Assembly (NCBI GenBank): GCA_003135595.1
Contig: PLCI01000051.1
Span: 1,476-34,649, forward strand
Direction: 5' to 3'
DNA length: 33,174 nucleotides
Origin: Acidimicrobiaceae bacterium
Lineage (GTDB): Bacteria; Actinomycetota; Acidimicrobiia; Acidimicrobiales; RAAP-2
The notes beneath the pieces were generated by a model that made no database searches, was not told the origin of the DNA, and was given only the letters and a program-made list of their open reading frames with translations. The translations under genes were made by a program, and so were the position numbers. How positions within the stretch are numbered: position 1 is the stretch's first letter; each line of letters opens with the position of its first letter. This document shows, one piece after another, positions 15,230 through 23,472 of the stretch.

Positions 15230-15682
15230 TCACGTCCGCGAGGGGTAACACGCGCCCGACTTCCCCTCGGGCAGGTACGAGGCGGCTAGGCGGATGACCG
15301 GGCACGTGGCTCGGTACGTGGTCCCACCCACCTCGATCAGTCCGGGCACGGGGCAGAGCACCGCCGTCGCCGTCCACGTGGTGCCCTGCGCTGCGCTCGG
15401 CGCGATCACGAGCTTGAACAGCATCTGGTTCTCCTCGCACTGCCCGCGCGGGACGACCTCGAGCGCCTCGATCTCCCGCTTGAGCGCCGCGCCATTTGCG
15501 GCGGTCAGCTTGGTGGACGTCGCGACGCCGGTCTCGTTCGAAGGCGACGTCTGGCTGTAGCCGGTGAGCGTCGCCACAACAGCGCGCGGCAGCGTCGTCG
15601 CGGGTCCGGCGCCGCAGCCCGCCAGGAGCGCCGCGGCGACGAGCACGCCGGCGACGCTCAACGATCGGAGTCCGAGTCGCAT
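15230..15682 (-). CDS. Small secreted lipoprotein of unknown function
   Basis: A 150-residue lipoprotein. The signal peptide MRLGLRSLSVAGVLVAAALL ends in the lipobox LAGC, with the acylated Cys at position 23. The mature part has a Thr/Ser-rich start, a helix (NGAALKREIEALEVVP) and three Cys (GQCEEN, VLCPVPG, TCPVIR) plus one near the end (SGACYP), which could form two disulfides. The ATG at 15682 follows AGGAAGG with ideal spacing. The open frame extends much further upstream, but that part is Arg-rich and unlike a protein. No domain family is recognised. Confidence 0.82.
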   Translation of the reverse strand: MRLGLRSLSVAGVLVAAALLAGCGAGPATTLPRAVVATLTGYSQTSPSNETGVATSTKLTAANGAALKREIEALEVVPRGQCEENQMLFKLVIAPSAAQGTTWTATAVLCPVPGLIEVGGTTYRATCPVIRLAASYLPEGKSGACYPSRT

Positions 15683-16169
15683 GTGAACCTTCCTGTCCTG
15701 CCGAGCCTCGGCGTGTCGGTCACTCCCTTTCCCACAGACGCGAGAACTTTCCGGCCGCGTAGCCGGTCCCTGTACTGGGAAGCAGGGGTCGCGACCCAGC
15801 CGTCTGCGGCACCTCGACGCGCAACTCTTGCAGCCTGGAGCTGCGAATGCACGTGGCGCGAGCGATCGAACGCACTCGACCCGCAGACGCCGTCTTGATG
15901 TACGAACCCGAGTTCGCCTCATCGATCGCAAGAAGCGAAGTGGCTACGAAGCCGAGGTCGTGCTCCTTGAGCGCGTGCGCCGTCTCTACGGCGAGGCCAA
16001 CGATCTACAGGGCCGGGATCGCCATTTCGCTTCGCTCGTCGTCGCGCACCGAGCGAGGCGATCCTTGATGGCACTACTTCAAAGATCGCGGAAACCTCGC
16101 CACATTGAGCCGATCCGTGTCCGGATTCAGCGGTGTGCGTGGCGATTGTGCACGCCATTCCCCGGCGAC
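15683..16169. other. Gene-poor stretch, probably decayed sequence
   Basis: There is no supported gene between the lipoprotein start and the GNAT relic. On the - strand, a stretch at roughly 15870-15990 reads as plausible protein (LKEHDLGFVATSLLAID) but has an in-frame stop upstream (TAG around 16009) and no start, so it looks like a gene fragment of unknown family. The rest shows no structure I can name. Confidence 0.4.
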
Positions 16170-16319
16170 TCACGACACTCTCGGTACCCGGACCATCAGC
16201 GTGTACGGATCCATCGGCGACTGCAGGAAGCCACAGTGCTGATAGAAGGATCGGGCCGCATCGTCCTTTGCGTGGACAAGCACGAGTCGTACGCCGACGG
16301 ATTCGCCGACCTCTCGGGC
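16170..16319 (-). pseudogene. GNAT acetyltransferase C-terminal relic, copy 1 (TacT/AtaT-like)
   Basis: The - strand reads AREVGESVGVRLVLVHAKDD then AARSFYQHCGFLQSPMDPYT and ends LMVRVPRVS-stop. This is the C-terminal third of GNAT-family toxins of the TacT/AtaT type, whose hallmark is VHAKDDAARxFYxHFGF followed by SPxDPxxLM. The acetyl-CoA loop and everything before it are missing: upstream of residue 1 the frame meets a stop within about five codons. It is therefore a truncated relic, not an active acetyltransferase. A second, related relic lies about 1.06 kb away in the same orientation on the other side of the SIMPL gene. Confidence 0.8.
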
Positions 16320-16392
16320 GCTACACGTAGGTCAATTCCCGGACAGTTGGGGGTCCCTTGCGAAACGAACCCAGTAGCGACAAGGAGACGCC

Positions 16393-17199
16393 ATGAGCGA
16401 CCAGATGCCCCGAGATGCCGCCGAGCAGCCTGAGCGAGGTCGGCCGACAGCGCCACCACCACACCGACAGAGACCACAGGCGAGTGCCGCGGTCGCCTTA
16501 GGTGCCGTAGGTGCGCTCGCTATCGCCGCGATCGGCGTCGGCGCCTATGCCATCGGCCATCAGGGTGCCGCTCATCCCGGCACGATCCGCGTGAATGCAA
16601 TTGCGACCCGTCAGATTGCTCCGAATACCGTCAGCTTCACTGTCGGGATCCGCGCGAGGGGAGCCGATGCCGCGAAAGCCCTGCACCTCGACGACCAGCG
16701 CGTTGCCCTGCTCATCAAGGAGTTGCAGGCGATCGGCGTGCCGCCAACGGGTGTGCAGACCGTCAACATCTCGGTGAACCCCGAATACGCCAGCGGTGGC
16801 GGCATTGCGGACTACACGGCGACCAATCAAGTCACCGTGACGATGCACGAGCTCTCGCTCGCGTCCAGGGCAATCTCGACGTCCTTCACCGTCGGGGGCA
16901 ACGGCGTGCAGTTCACGGGGCCCACCTTTTCGATCACAGGCGACAGCGAAATCTATGCCCAGGTGCGCGTCCAGGCGGCACGCAACGCGAGGGATAAAGC
17001 GGTCGAGCTTTCCCAGGGTGCTGGCGGGTCGGTGGGTGCCGTTGTCGCGATCAGCGAGCAGGAGAACGCTCCGGCACCGAGCTATCCCCTCTACTTCGAC
17101 CGCGCCCTCAACAAAGCCCAGGCGTTGCCAAGCGTGCCAGTCAGAGCAGGCACACAGCAGATCAGCGTCTCGGTGAGCGTGACCTTCGCGCTCGGCTGA
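16393..17199 (+). CDS. SIMPL (DUF541) domain membrane-anchored protein
   Basis: A 268-residue protein. A Pro/Arg-rich cytoplasmic N-terminus (residues 1-30) leads to one membrane segment at about 31-55 (AVALGAVGALAIAAIGVGAYAIG), then an extracytoplasmic SIMPL domain. Its features are TIRVNAIATRQIAPNTVSFT (first strands), a helix with AKALHLDDQRVALLIKELQA, then GVPPTGVQTVNISVNPEY, and later RVQAARNARDKAVELSQGAG with a final QQISVSVSVTFALG strand. SIMPL proteins occur in bacterial envelopes and have been linked to stress tolerance; their mechanism is not settled. The ATG follows AAGGAG with good spacing. Two decayed GNAT fragments flank the gene, so the locus has been rearranged. Confidence 0.88.
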   Translation: MSDQMPRDAAEQPERGRPTAPPPHRQRPQASAAVALGAVGALAIAAIGVGAYAIGHQGAAHPGTIRVNAIATRQIAPNTVSFTVGIRARGADAAKALHLDDQRVALLIKELQAIGVPPTGVQTVNISVNPEYASGGGIADYTATNQVTVTMHELSLASRAISTSFTVGGNGVQFTGPTFSITGDSEIYAQVRVQAARNARDKAVELSQGAGGSVGAVVAISEQENAPAPSYPLYFDRALNKAQALPSVPVRAGTQQISVSVSVTFALG

Positions 17200-17232
17200 A
17201 GTCCGGAGCGTCTTCCTACGACCGTCGGCACC

Positions 17233-17376
17233 TCAGCGCACTCTCGGTACCCCGAGCGTCAACGCGTACGGGTCCATCGGTGACGGGATGAAGCTGAAGT
17301 GCTCGCAGAAGGCACGGGCGTCATCGTCCTACGCGAGCACGAGGACGAAGTGCACGCCCACCGACTCGCTCACCTC
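17233..17376 (-). pseudogene. GNAT acetyltransferase C-terminal relic, copy 2
   Basis: The - strand reads EVSESVGVHFVLVLA, then an in-frame TAG, then DDDARAFCEHFSFIPSPMDP and YALTLGVPRVR before its stop. It aligns residue by residue with the relic at 16170-16319, including DPY, VPRVR/VPRVS and the F-x-x-x-x-F spacing, with the VHAK position changed to an amber stop. The internal stop and lack of any N-terminal part show it is inactive. The DNA of the two copies is also clearly similar over about 140 bp. Confidence 0.8.
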
Positions 17377-17429
17377 TGGTCGGTTCGAGATGGAGCCGGA
17401 GGTCGAGCAGTGGCTGGAATTCCAGGGTG

Positions 17430-18026
17430 TCACTTCCATAGGACTGACGGCGGACCTACGGTTGGATGATCGTAGGCAACGTGGCCGTCATACCTCGTAG
17501 GCCGAATGGCCCCCTTGAACGCGGGGTGCACCCTGTGGAGGGTGACCCATCGGCGCGAGACGTCGATTGAGACCCCAACGGAGGATCGCCTGCACACCCG
17601 GCTCTCGTGTAGCCACTCCGCTGCGGCAAGGACCGTGGCAACACCGAGCAACGCCGTCATCGCGATCCGCAAGAGAGATGATGCTTGCAGTGCCATTGCG
17701 GATGTCACGATCGCCAACACAATCGCACCCGCGGAAGCGCTTGTCCTGTACCTCCTGGCAGTGCGATTCTCGCAGAATGATTGCTCGCAGAGCGGCAGCT
17801 TTACCGTCAGACGTTCTCCTCGCGCGGAACCCGTCATCGAGAGTATGTAGGCGGCGATCCACCCGATTGGGCCGAGCACAAGCAGGAGCCAACGTATTCC
17901 GAGGCCGGACGCTCCGACTGGCTCGGTCTGAACGACGGTGTCCGCGGTTGCCTGTCCGTGCTTGATGCAGATTCGAGGGAGTCGTCCGAGGACCGCATCG
18001 TCGACGAACACCGTGACGTCATCCAT
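17430..18026 (-). CDS. Small membrane protein of unknown function
   Basis: A 198-residue protein not recognised as a family. The N-terminal 35 residues are cytoplasmic (MDDVTVFVDDAVLGRLPRIC). About four hydrophobic segments follow: GIRWLLLVLGPIGWIAAYIL, then SAGAIVLAIVTSAMALQ and RIAMTALLGVATVLAAAEWL. The C-terminal tail carries SSVGVSIDVSRRWVTLHRVH, a compact beta-rich end like that of many actinobacterial small membrane proteins. ATG 18026 is preferred because GGGAG lies just upstream. An ATG 12 bp earlier and a longer upstream reading are possible. It stands alone on its strand, between the GNAT relic and the VOC genes. Confidence 0.6.
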   Translation of the reverse strand: MDDVTVFVDDAVLGRLPRICIKHGQATADTVVQTEPVGASGLGIRWLLLVLGPIGWIAAYILSMTGSARGERLTVKLPLCEQSFCENRTARRYRTSASAGAIVLAIVTSAMALQASSLLRIAMTALLGVATVLAAAEWLHESRVCRRSSVGVSIDVSRRWVTLHRVHPAFKGAIRPTRYDGHVAYDHPTVGPPSVLWK

Positions 18027-18185
18027 GCGATCTCCCATGCGTCGTCCGATCCTACCGAAATCGCGCCTCCATTGGCTCGCCAGGGTCACGTCGTAGCCGA
18101 GCTCGGGCTCGCCCAAGACTGGGTCATCTTGAGCAGTCTGGTGCGAGGGCTTCGTTAGTCACACAGGGGTGCTAGTGAGTGCTGC

Positions 18186-18614
18186 ATGGTTGACAACCCG
18201 CCCAGTGGATTCCCCGTCGTGACCCCCTACCTCCTTTACGAAGATCTCGATGCTGCGGTCGACTGGTTGATCCCGACCTTCGGGCTCACCGAGTCCGTGC
18301 GCATGCGAGGTGAGGACGGAAGCAGCACGCACGCCGAGCTCACCCGCGGCGCCGGCATCGTGATGATGGGACGCCCGGGGGGCGACTACCGCAACCCGGG
18401 CCACCTTGGCGGCGTGACATGCCTTGTGTACGTGTACGTCGACGACGTCGATGCACACCACGCGACGGCGAGGGCCGCGGGCGCCACGATCGAGCGAGAG
18501 CTTGCCGATCAGTTCTACGGCGACCGCACTTACGCCGCGCTTGACCCCGAAGGCCATTCGTGGACGTTCGCCCAGCACGTGCGCGACGTGCCGACCGAAG
18601 ACATGCACCCCTAG
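18186..18614 (+). CDS. VOC (glyoxalase/bleomycin-resistance) superfamily protein, PhnB-like
   Basis: A 142-residue single-subunit VOC protein with two beta-alpha-beta-beta-beta modules. Module 1 has VTPYLLYEDLDAAVDWLIPT, an aromatic-rich start typical of PhnB-like members, and HAELTRGAGIVMMG. Module 2 has LVYVYVDDVDAHHATARAAG and ends in RTYAALDPEGHSWTFAQHV. VOC enzymes include lyases, dioxygenases and drug-binding proteins; the ligand cannot be predicted. No good ribosome site precedes the ATG (MVDNPPSG), but no better start exists. A second VOC gene follows 197 bp downstream and is not a close copy. Confidence 0.85.
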   Translation: MVDNPPSGFPVVTPYLLYEDLDAAVDWLIPTFGLTESVRMRGEDGSSTHAELTRGAGIVMMGRPGGDYRNPGHLGGVTCLVYVYVDDVDAHHATARAAGATIERELADQFYGDRTYAALDPEGHSWTFAQHVRDVPTEDMHP

Positions 18615-18811
18615 CTGGTGCCGAGGGGAACTACGGAGGAAATCGAACATCGACCTGTTGGGTTGTGCCGTGTTTTCCTGCAGTCTTCCTCGAGCATGAC
18701 ACTTCCTCGTACTGCTCGCTCGATCGACGCGGTGAACGGATCGGGCCACTCGCTCAAGGGAATCGTTAGCCGGTTGCATTGGGGCCGCTGCACGTGGGCA
18801 AGAATGTCTCC

Positions 18812-19183
18812 ATGATCGACCACGTTTCAATTCAGTGCGCCAGTGTTGAAGTGAGCGCCGTCTTCTATGACGCCGTTCTCGCGCCGATCGGTGGATCGCG
18901 GGTGCTGGAATTCGAGCAGGTCATCGGCTTCGGCGTGCCGCCGGATCCAGACTTCTGGATCGGCCCACGGACAACCGGAGCAGGCTTTCGTGAGTCGCAC
19001 ATCGCGTTCTCCGCGTCAGATCGCGCGGCCGTGCGATCGTTCTTCGACGCTGCTGTCGCGACTGGCGCTGAAGTGCTGCACGAGCCTCGGATCTGGCCTG
19101 AGTATCACCCCAACTACTACGGCGCGTTCGTGCGCGACCCCGACGGCAACAATGTCGAGGCCGTCTGCCACGTACCCGAATAG
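18812..19183 (+). CDS. VOC superfamily protein
   Basis: A 123-residue protein that opens with MIDHVSIQCASVEVSAVFYD, the standard first strand and helix of small VOC proteins, with His4 at the usual metal position. Further marks are the strand ESHIAFSASD, the helix RAAVRSFFDAAVATGAEVLH and the end YGAFVRDPDGNNVEAVCHVP with a Glu (E118) in the metal-ligand place. A metal site made by two subunits is likely. The substrate is unknown. The ATG 18812 is preferred over a longer frame because it gives the canonical N-terminus. Confidence 0.87.
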   Translation: MIDHVSIQCASVEVSAVFYDAVLAPIGGSRVLEFEQVIGFGVPPDPDFWIGPRTTGAGFRESHIAFSASDRAAVRSFFDAAVATGAEVLHEPRIWPEYHPNYYGAFVRDPDGNNVEAVCHVPE

Positions 19184-19248
19184 CGCCGTCGCGCCCGTAG
19201 ACGAGCAAGCTGGCTTGGTGACGGTTGTACGAGAAGTGCGCGACGCAA

Positions 19249-21636
19249 CTACGGCGCGTCGACTCGCAGCTCGGTCTGCGCATGTGGTGGGACGGAGTGG
19301 CCAGTCCGATTCACTGGTGTCGAGTCGGCACCAAAGGTGCGAAGCATGAAGAACGTGAGCAACAGGGGCAGAGCCAGGACGTAGAGCGCGCCTTGCGTCA
19401 ACGCCTCGGGCTCGAAGAACGGCACACCGAGGACCGCCCCCGTGCTCGCGGATCGCTGTCCCGCATAGAACACGATCGCTGCAGCGAGCACAATCACGTA
19501 TCCGAAGTACGCAAAGACTCGGCTGGATCGAGGTGCGTACTTGCTTGCGTGGTTCGTCATCGAGTCACCGGACATCGTGACATCCCAGGCAACCGCGACC
19601 AAGACGACGACGGCAGCCCATCCGGCGATTCGGCTCTCGCTGAGCGCGTGATTGTAAAGCACGTCCATGAGGTCCAGGACGAGCACACCTCCGATGAGTC
19701 CGGTGATCGCAACCGGCACGCGTCCAGCCCACCGCTCGGCCCTGCGACAGGCAACTGCGAGGGCGACGAGCGACAAGACGCCGATCGCCATCAGCAGTCC
19801 CCCGACGGATGACATCGTCGGCCAATGGGTCCTCGGCCCGAATGCCACTCGCGCAATCGAGTCGCCAAAGTACAGAACACGGAACAGCGCGACCACGCCA
19901 AAGAGCAGCATTGCGGCTTGCACCCGAGCGCTGAGTCGTCGGCGATTCGCCGCGATGAGGCCGATCGCGATCAGGCTCGCCAGAATCCCGATACCGGCCG
20001 CCCAGGCTTGCACCCTGTCAGCGTTCACCTGGGCTGCGTCAGCTGTGGTGATGATGGCTGCGCCCACCGGCGTGTGAGCCGGCGGACTGCCGGCCGGGCG
20101 AAAACTGCGTACAACCGCCTCGAGTTGGCGCAAGCCACCGCTGGGCGTGGCGCCCTTGACCAGGTTGGCGTCCACTTCTCCGACGAAGACGACGACCGGC
20201 CCGGCACGGCCCCGAATGCGTTGCATCCAGATGGCCCCGCTGCTTCCTTGCGCCGTCCTGATGGGGAGCTTTGTAAAGGAGCCGTCGGTCTGCACATGTC
20301 CCGTCGGAATCACGTGCAACAGCGCGGCCTCCGCGGCGATCGAGAACGGCGTCGACTGTCGCTGCTCGACGACGTACATCTGCAGCAACCCGTCCTGCGG
20401 ATCGAAGTCAACGTAACTGTCGATGCCCTTGCTTGTTTTCACCTGCCAGCCAAGCGGCACGAGCACCGTGTAGCTCGACGATCCGGTAAGCGAGCGGACA
20501 TTGGCGGCAGCAGTGAAGTTTCCCTGACTCGAGATCGATGGACTTGGGCTCGCACTCAACGCACCCGTCACCGTTGCCACCAGTGGACCGATGATCCATG
20601 CCGTCGCCATGGCGACCACGAACAGACCGGAGAATCCGAGCGTCGCTGGCCAGCGAATACGCGACACGTGGAGCACCCGACCGAATGCAAACAGGATGAG
20701 CAGCCCCACAGAAAGCACGAGTAGCGCCTCACCCATGACCCCGAAGCGGTGCAGCGTCCCCGGCGAATGACTGAAGCGAAACCAGCCGGCCCCAATGAGC
20801 ACTGCGGATGCGACGGAGGGGACGAGCCACCTGCGACGACGCGTCGCCACCGACTCGGGCGCCGAGCGTGCAGATTCAGCAAACCGTCTCCCGGTGATCT
20901 CCCCCCACTCTCCAAAGTCGACCGCGGCAATCATGAGCATCGGAATCGACAACAGCGCCACGTCCACCATCACGAGTGCGACTGACTCGGGGAAGAGATT
21001 CAACCCAAATTGCGTCGGAGTCGCGAGCCAGAGGACGAAGAAGTACCCACCAAAGATCGAGCAATACGCTGCCAGCACGATGAGCCGCAGACCCCGGTCT
21101 CGATCGTCGTCACCGTCACGGCCCCGACGAAGCGCGATCGCGATGATCGCGACTAGCCAGATGGCACCCAGCAACAATCGGGTTGTCAGGTGCGCCCATC
21201 CGGGAACAAAGGCCCGCACTCCTCCGATTCCCAATGTTCCGGTCTGCCATCCCATCAGCACGGTCATCACCAATACCGACGCGAATGCCACCACCCGATG
21301 AGCGAGCACCGCACCCGTCATCAAGTATCCGAATCCCAGTGACAGCAGGATCAATGTGGCAACGAACAATGCTCCGCTCAACGTCGTGTTCACGCCGCTG
21401 TTCACGCCTGTTACGACACTCGACGTGCCGACGTCGCGAATCGCAATCAGCACGACCGCACCAAGCAGACTCGCGACGGCGCCAGCGGTCGCCAACCGCA
21501 AGGGCCGGTCCATTGTTGACACAACGAGCCGTCGCTCGTGAAAGGTCTTGAGAAGACCGTTCGCGCGGCCCTCGTCGAGCAAACCCTTGGGTGCTGCGAC
21601 TTCCCGTATGGGCAGTGCGGCCGACGGCGTGCTCAC
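19249..21636 (-). CDS. Large polytopic membrane protein with an internal extracytoplasmic domain
   Basis: A 795-residue protein of unknown family. The N-terminal half has about nine hydrophobic helices (for example AGAVASLLGAVVLIAI, GALFVATLILLSLGFGYL and VVAFASVLVMTVLMGW). A soluble domain of about 180 residues follows, starting near SISSQGNFTAAANVRSL. It reads YTVLVPLGWQVKTSKGIDSY, QMYVVEQRQSTPFSIA and PVVVFVGEVDAN, which resembles the fold of PsbP/LpqN-like surface domains. About six more helices complete the protein. The starts are uncertain: GTG 21636 is taken here, the adjacent TTG at 21639 is possible, and ATG 21513 would drop the first 41 residues. No partner gene is adjacent. A transport or sensor role cannot be assigned. 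Confidence 0.75.
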   Translation of the reverse strand: MSTPSAALPIREVAAPKGLLDEGRANGLLKTFHERRLVVSTMDRPLRLATAGAVASLLGAVVLIAIRDVGTSSVVTGVNSGVNTTLSGALFVATLILLSLGFGYLMTGAVLAHRVVAFASVLVMTVLMGWQTGTLGIGGVRAFVPGWAHLTTRLLLGAIWLVAIIAIALRRGRDGDDDRDRGLRLIVLAAYCSIFGGYFFVLWLATPTQFGLNLFPESVALVMVDVALLSIPMLMIAAVDFGEWGEITGRRFAESARSAPESVATRRRRWLVPSVASAVLIGAGWFRFSHSPGTLHRFGVMGEALLVLSVGLLILFAFGRVLHVSRIRWPATLGFSGLFVVAMATAWIIGPLVATVTGALSASPSPSISSQGNFTAAANVRSLTGSSSYTVLVPLGWQVKTSKGIDSYVDFDPQDGLLQMYVVEQRQSTPFSIAAEAALLHVIPTGHVQTDGSFTKLPIRTAQGSSGAIWMQRIRGRAGPVVVFVGEVDANLVKGATPSGGLRQLEAVVRSFRPAGSPPAHTPVGAAIITTADAAQVNADRVQAWAAGIGILASLIAIGLIAANRRRLSARVQAAMLLFGVVALFRVLYFGDSIARVAFGPRTHWPTMSSVGGLLMAIGVLSLVALAVACRRAERWAGRVPVAITGLIGGVLVLDLMDVLYNHALSESRIAGWAAVVVLVAVAWDVTMSGDSMTNHASKYAPRSSRVFAYFGYVIVLAAAIVFYAGQRSASTGAVLGVPFFEPEALTQGALYVLALPLLLTFFMLRTFGADSTPVNRTGHSVPPHAQTELRVDAP

Positions 21637-22107
21637 CAAGACCCCGCTTGCGGTCCCATGGCGAACCGGATCGATCTAGCAGTTGCCGGAAGCCACCTCA
21701 GACGTTCGATTCGGACCTTTCACTTGGCCCACTGACCTGCTTCGATGCTGCACTCCCGAGAGATCGGTTCAAATGCAGCTCGATCGATCGCGTCACGATC
21801 AGCACTCTAGTGCACAATTAGTGGCAGAACACCGACAGCAACCAAGAAAACGTGAACGCGATTTGTCAACTATATCGCGGGCGACTGCACCTCAATTCAC
21901 TACAGACAACGGACAGTCTTGAATGTTCGACTAACCATATTCGGCATTCAGATCACAATCATGACGAACCGATTTCACCTGAAATAAGTCGGCTGATTCC
22001 GTCTGATCATGATCGGAAGGACATAGGATCGATCCCGACCTCGCAACGCCGATGCGAATCGCATTTGGCGACTCGAGTACGAACCAACCCAACGAAGGGC
22101 ACACCAG
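21637..22107. other. AT-richer intergenic island
   Basis: These 471 bp lie between divergent genes. From about 21780 to 22080 the sequence is markedly less GC-rich than anything else in the window, with runs such as CAACTATATCGCG and CTGAAATAAGTCGG. No frame looks like protein. Small dyads are present (GCACT-CT-AGTGC near 21800; ATGCGA-A-TCGCAT near 22053). It probably holds the promoters of both neighbours; horizontally acquired DNA is possible. Confidence 0.45.
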
Positions 22108-22488
22108 ATGCGCAAGCTCATTCCTATGATTGCCGCCCTCGCCATGGGCACACTCGCGGCCGGATGCGGCTCAAGCGGGACAACCCCAGCAACGACCTCT
22201 GCGGTTGTCTATGGAAACGCCTTCCAGCTCGCCGAAGCGATTCATGGCCTCTGCACTGCGTCGCACAACGACGCTGCGAAGACTGGAACGGTCACGTGTG
22301 GAGTCGACATTGCCAACCGTGTCGACCTTGCCGTGAAGATTCCGCCCGGGGCGTGGAAGTCCTACTTGATCAGCTACAGCGGTACGACGATCAACCCGGT
22401 TCAGAAGCTCGTTCGCAACGGTTATCTCTACCTGGCGTTCGTGGGCGCGGTCACCGACACAATCAAGAAGGTGACGTTCACGTCATAG
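22108..22488 (+). CDS. Small secreted lipoprotein
   Basis: A 126-residue lipoprotein. The signal peptide MRKLIPMIAALAMGTL ends in the lipobox AAGC (Cys20), followed by a Ser/Thr/Gly-rich linker. The mature domain has two Cys (GLCTAS and VTCGVD, likely a disulfide) and beta-rich segments (VDLAVKIPPGAWKSYLISYS, LVRNGYLYLAFVG). A GAAGGG ribosome site precedes the ATG. No family is recognised. It is convergent with the Cys-rich protein gene, with 113 bp and no clear terminator between them. Confidence 0.8.
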   Translation: MRKLIPMIAALAMGTLAAGCGSSGTTPATTSAVVYGNAFQLAEAIHGLCTASHNDAAKTGTVTCGVDIANRVDLAVKIPPGAWKSYLISYSGTTINPVQKLVRNGYLYLAFVGAVTDTIKKVTFTS

Positions 22489-22601
22489 CGTGCTCGGCGA
22501 GGCACGGGCCGCAAGACTCAGTTGCAGCATTCCCATCTCGCGTCGCGAAACAAGACTCTCTGGACGGGTTGGGCTCTGTTTTTCTTGCGTCCGAACTCGG
22601 A

Positions 22602-23354
22602 TTAGATATTTAGCTGCGCAGCCATCGCGAGCGCAAAGGCATTCGCGTCCTCGGCGCACACTGTGGCCACCACCACCTTCGTGGAGCATCCGAACGAGAA
22701 CAACGTCCCGCTGTCGCCAATCGCGAGGACTGTGTCCGTTCGATACGGCGCTGTGATGTACCAGGGTGGGTACTGGATCGACGTGTGCGCAGGGTCCTGA
22801 ATGAGGACGATGAGCCTGCGACCGTGCCGATCTCCCTTCAGATAGGTGACGCGCTCGCCCGGTGGTCGGGCCATGTCGCACGGAAGCCGGTGGGCCACGG
22901 CTGAGTGCGCCTTCCAGTAGGAAGAAAAGGAGCACATAGCTGCGTAGATGCAGTCGCCGCAGCCGGTAGCTTCAATGGCGATGTCCCCCGGATCCGCAGA
23001 GCTTCCTCGACTCGCCTGGAGGGCGATGGCCGATGCGCCCAACGCCCCGCCGTCACTGACGAGGCAGTTGTAGCCGAACGGAGCGACGAGGTTCACCCTG
23101 ATGTTGCTCAGGTTGAGCTCGAAGGTTCGGGTTGCACCGATGAGGCACGAGTCGTACGTGGGGTTCGATGAGGGGACTATCTCAATTGCCGTGCTTGCGC
23201 TCGCCCGACTCGCGGTCGTGATGGGCACACCGGGAGCTACGTACCAGCCAGCCCCGAAGCCCGCTGCAGTCACTGCAAGCAGGACCAGGGTGGCCACCAT
23301 GGGCCGCCGAGCTCGCGCACGAGGACTCAAGGAATCGGTCATGGTGGGAGGCAT
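22602..23354 (-). CDS. Membrane-anchored Cys-rich protein of unknown function
   Basis: A 250-residue protein. One membrane segment at about 19-40 (MVATLVLLAVTAAGFGAGWY) follows an Arg-rich N-terminus, giving a signal-anchor topology. The outer domain has about eight Cys, several clustered in TGCGDCIYAAMC, with others in YDSCLIG, YNCLVSD, LPCDMA, FGCSTK and ATVCAED, so it is probably disulfide-stabilised. A WYITAPYRTD strand precedes the C-terminal helix. ATG 23354 (MPPTMTD) is taken; ATG 23342 is nearly as good, and neither has a strong ribosome site. The reading open further upstream is Arg/Ser-rich and not protein-like. Confidence 0.65.
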   Translation of the reverse strand: MPPTMTDSLSPRARARRPMVATLVLLAVTAAGFGAGWYVAPGVPITTASRASASTAIEIVPSSNPTYDSCLIGATRTFELNLSNIRVNLVAPFGYNCLVSDGGALGASAIALQASRGSSADPGDIAIEATGCGDCIYAAMCSFSSYWKAHSAVAHRLPCDMARPPGERVTYLKGDRHGRRLIVLIQDPAHTSIQYPPWYITAPYRTDTVLAIGDSGTLFSFGCSTKVVVATVCAEDANAFALAMAAQLNI

Positions 23355-23472
23355 ACCACACAGCGTCCGCAGCGAGCAGCGCTGGATGTGAGCACTACGC
23401 GGTCGAGACTTACGGGAACGAAGCATCACGCCTGGGCGTGTTACGCAACGTGCGCGAGTCTCGCGAAGTCTT

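Noticed and set aside
15828..16433. 201-codon + strand open frame across the GNAT relic
   Set aside because: It overlaps a recognisable relic on the other strand and the start of the SIMPL gene; no ribosome site or family.
18687..18710. Direct repeat CTTCCTCG before the second VOC gene
   Set aside because: Only 8 bp repeated once; expected by chance at this length.
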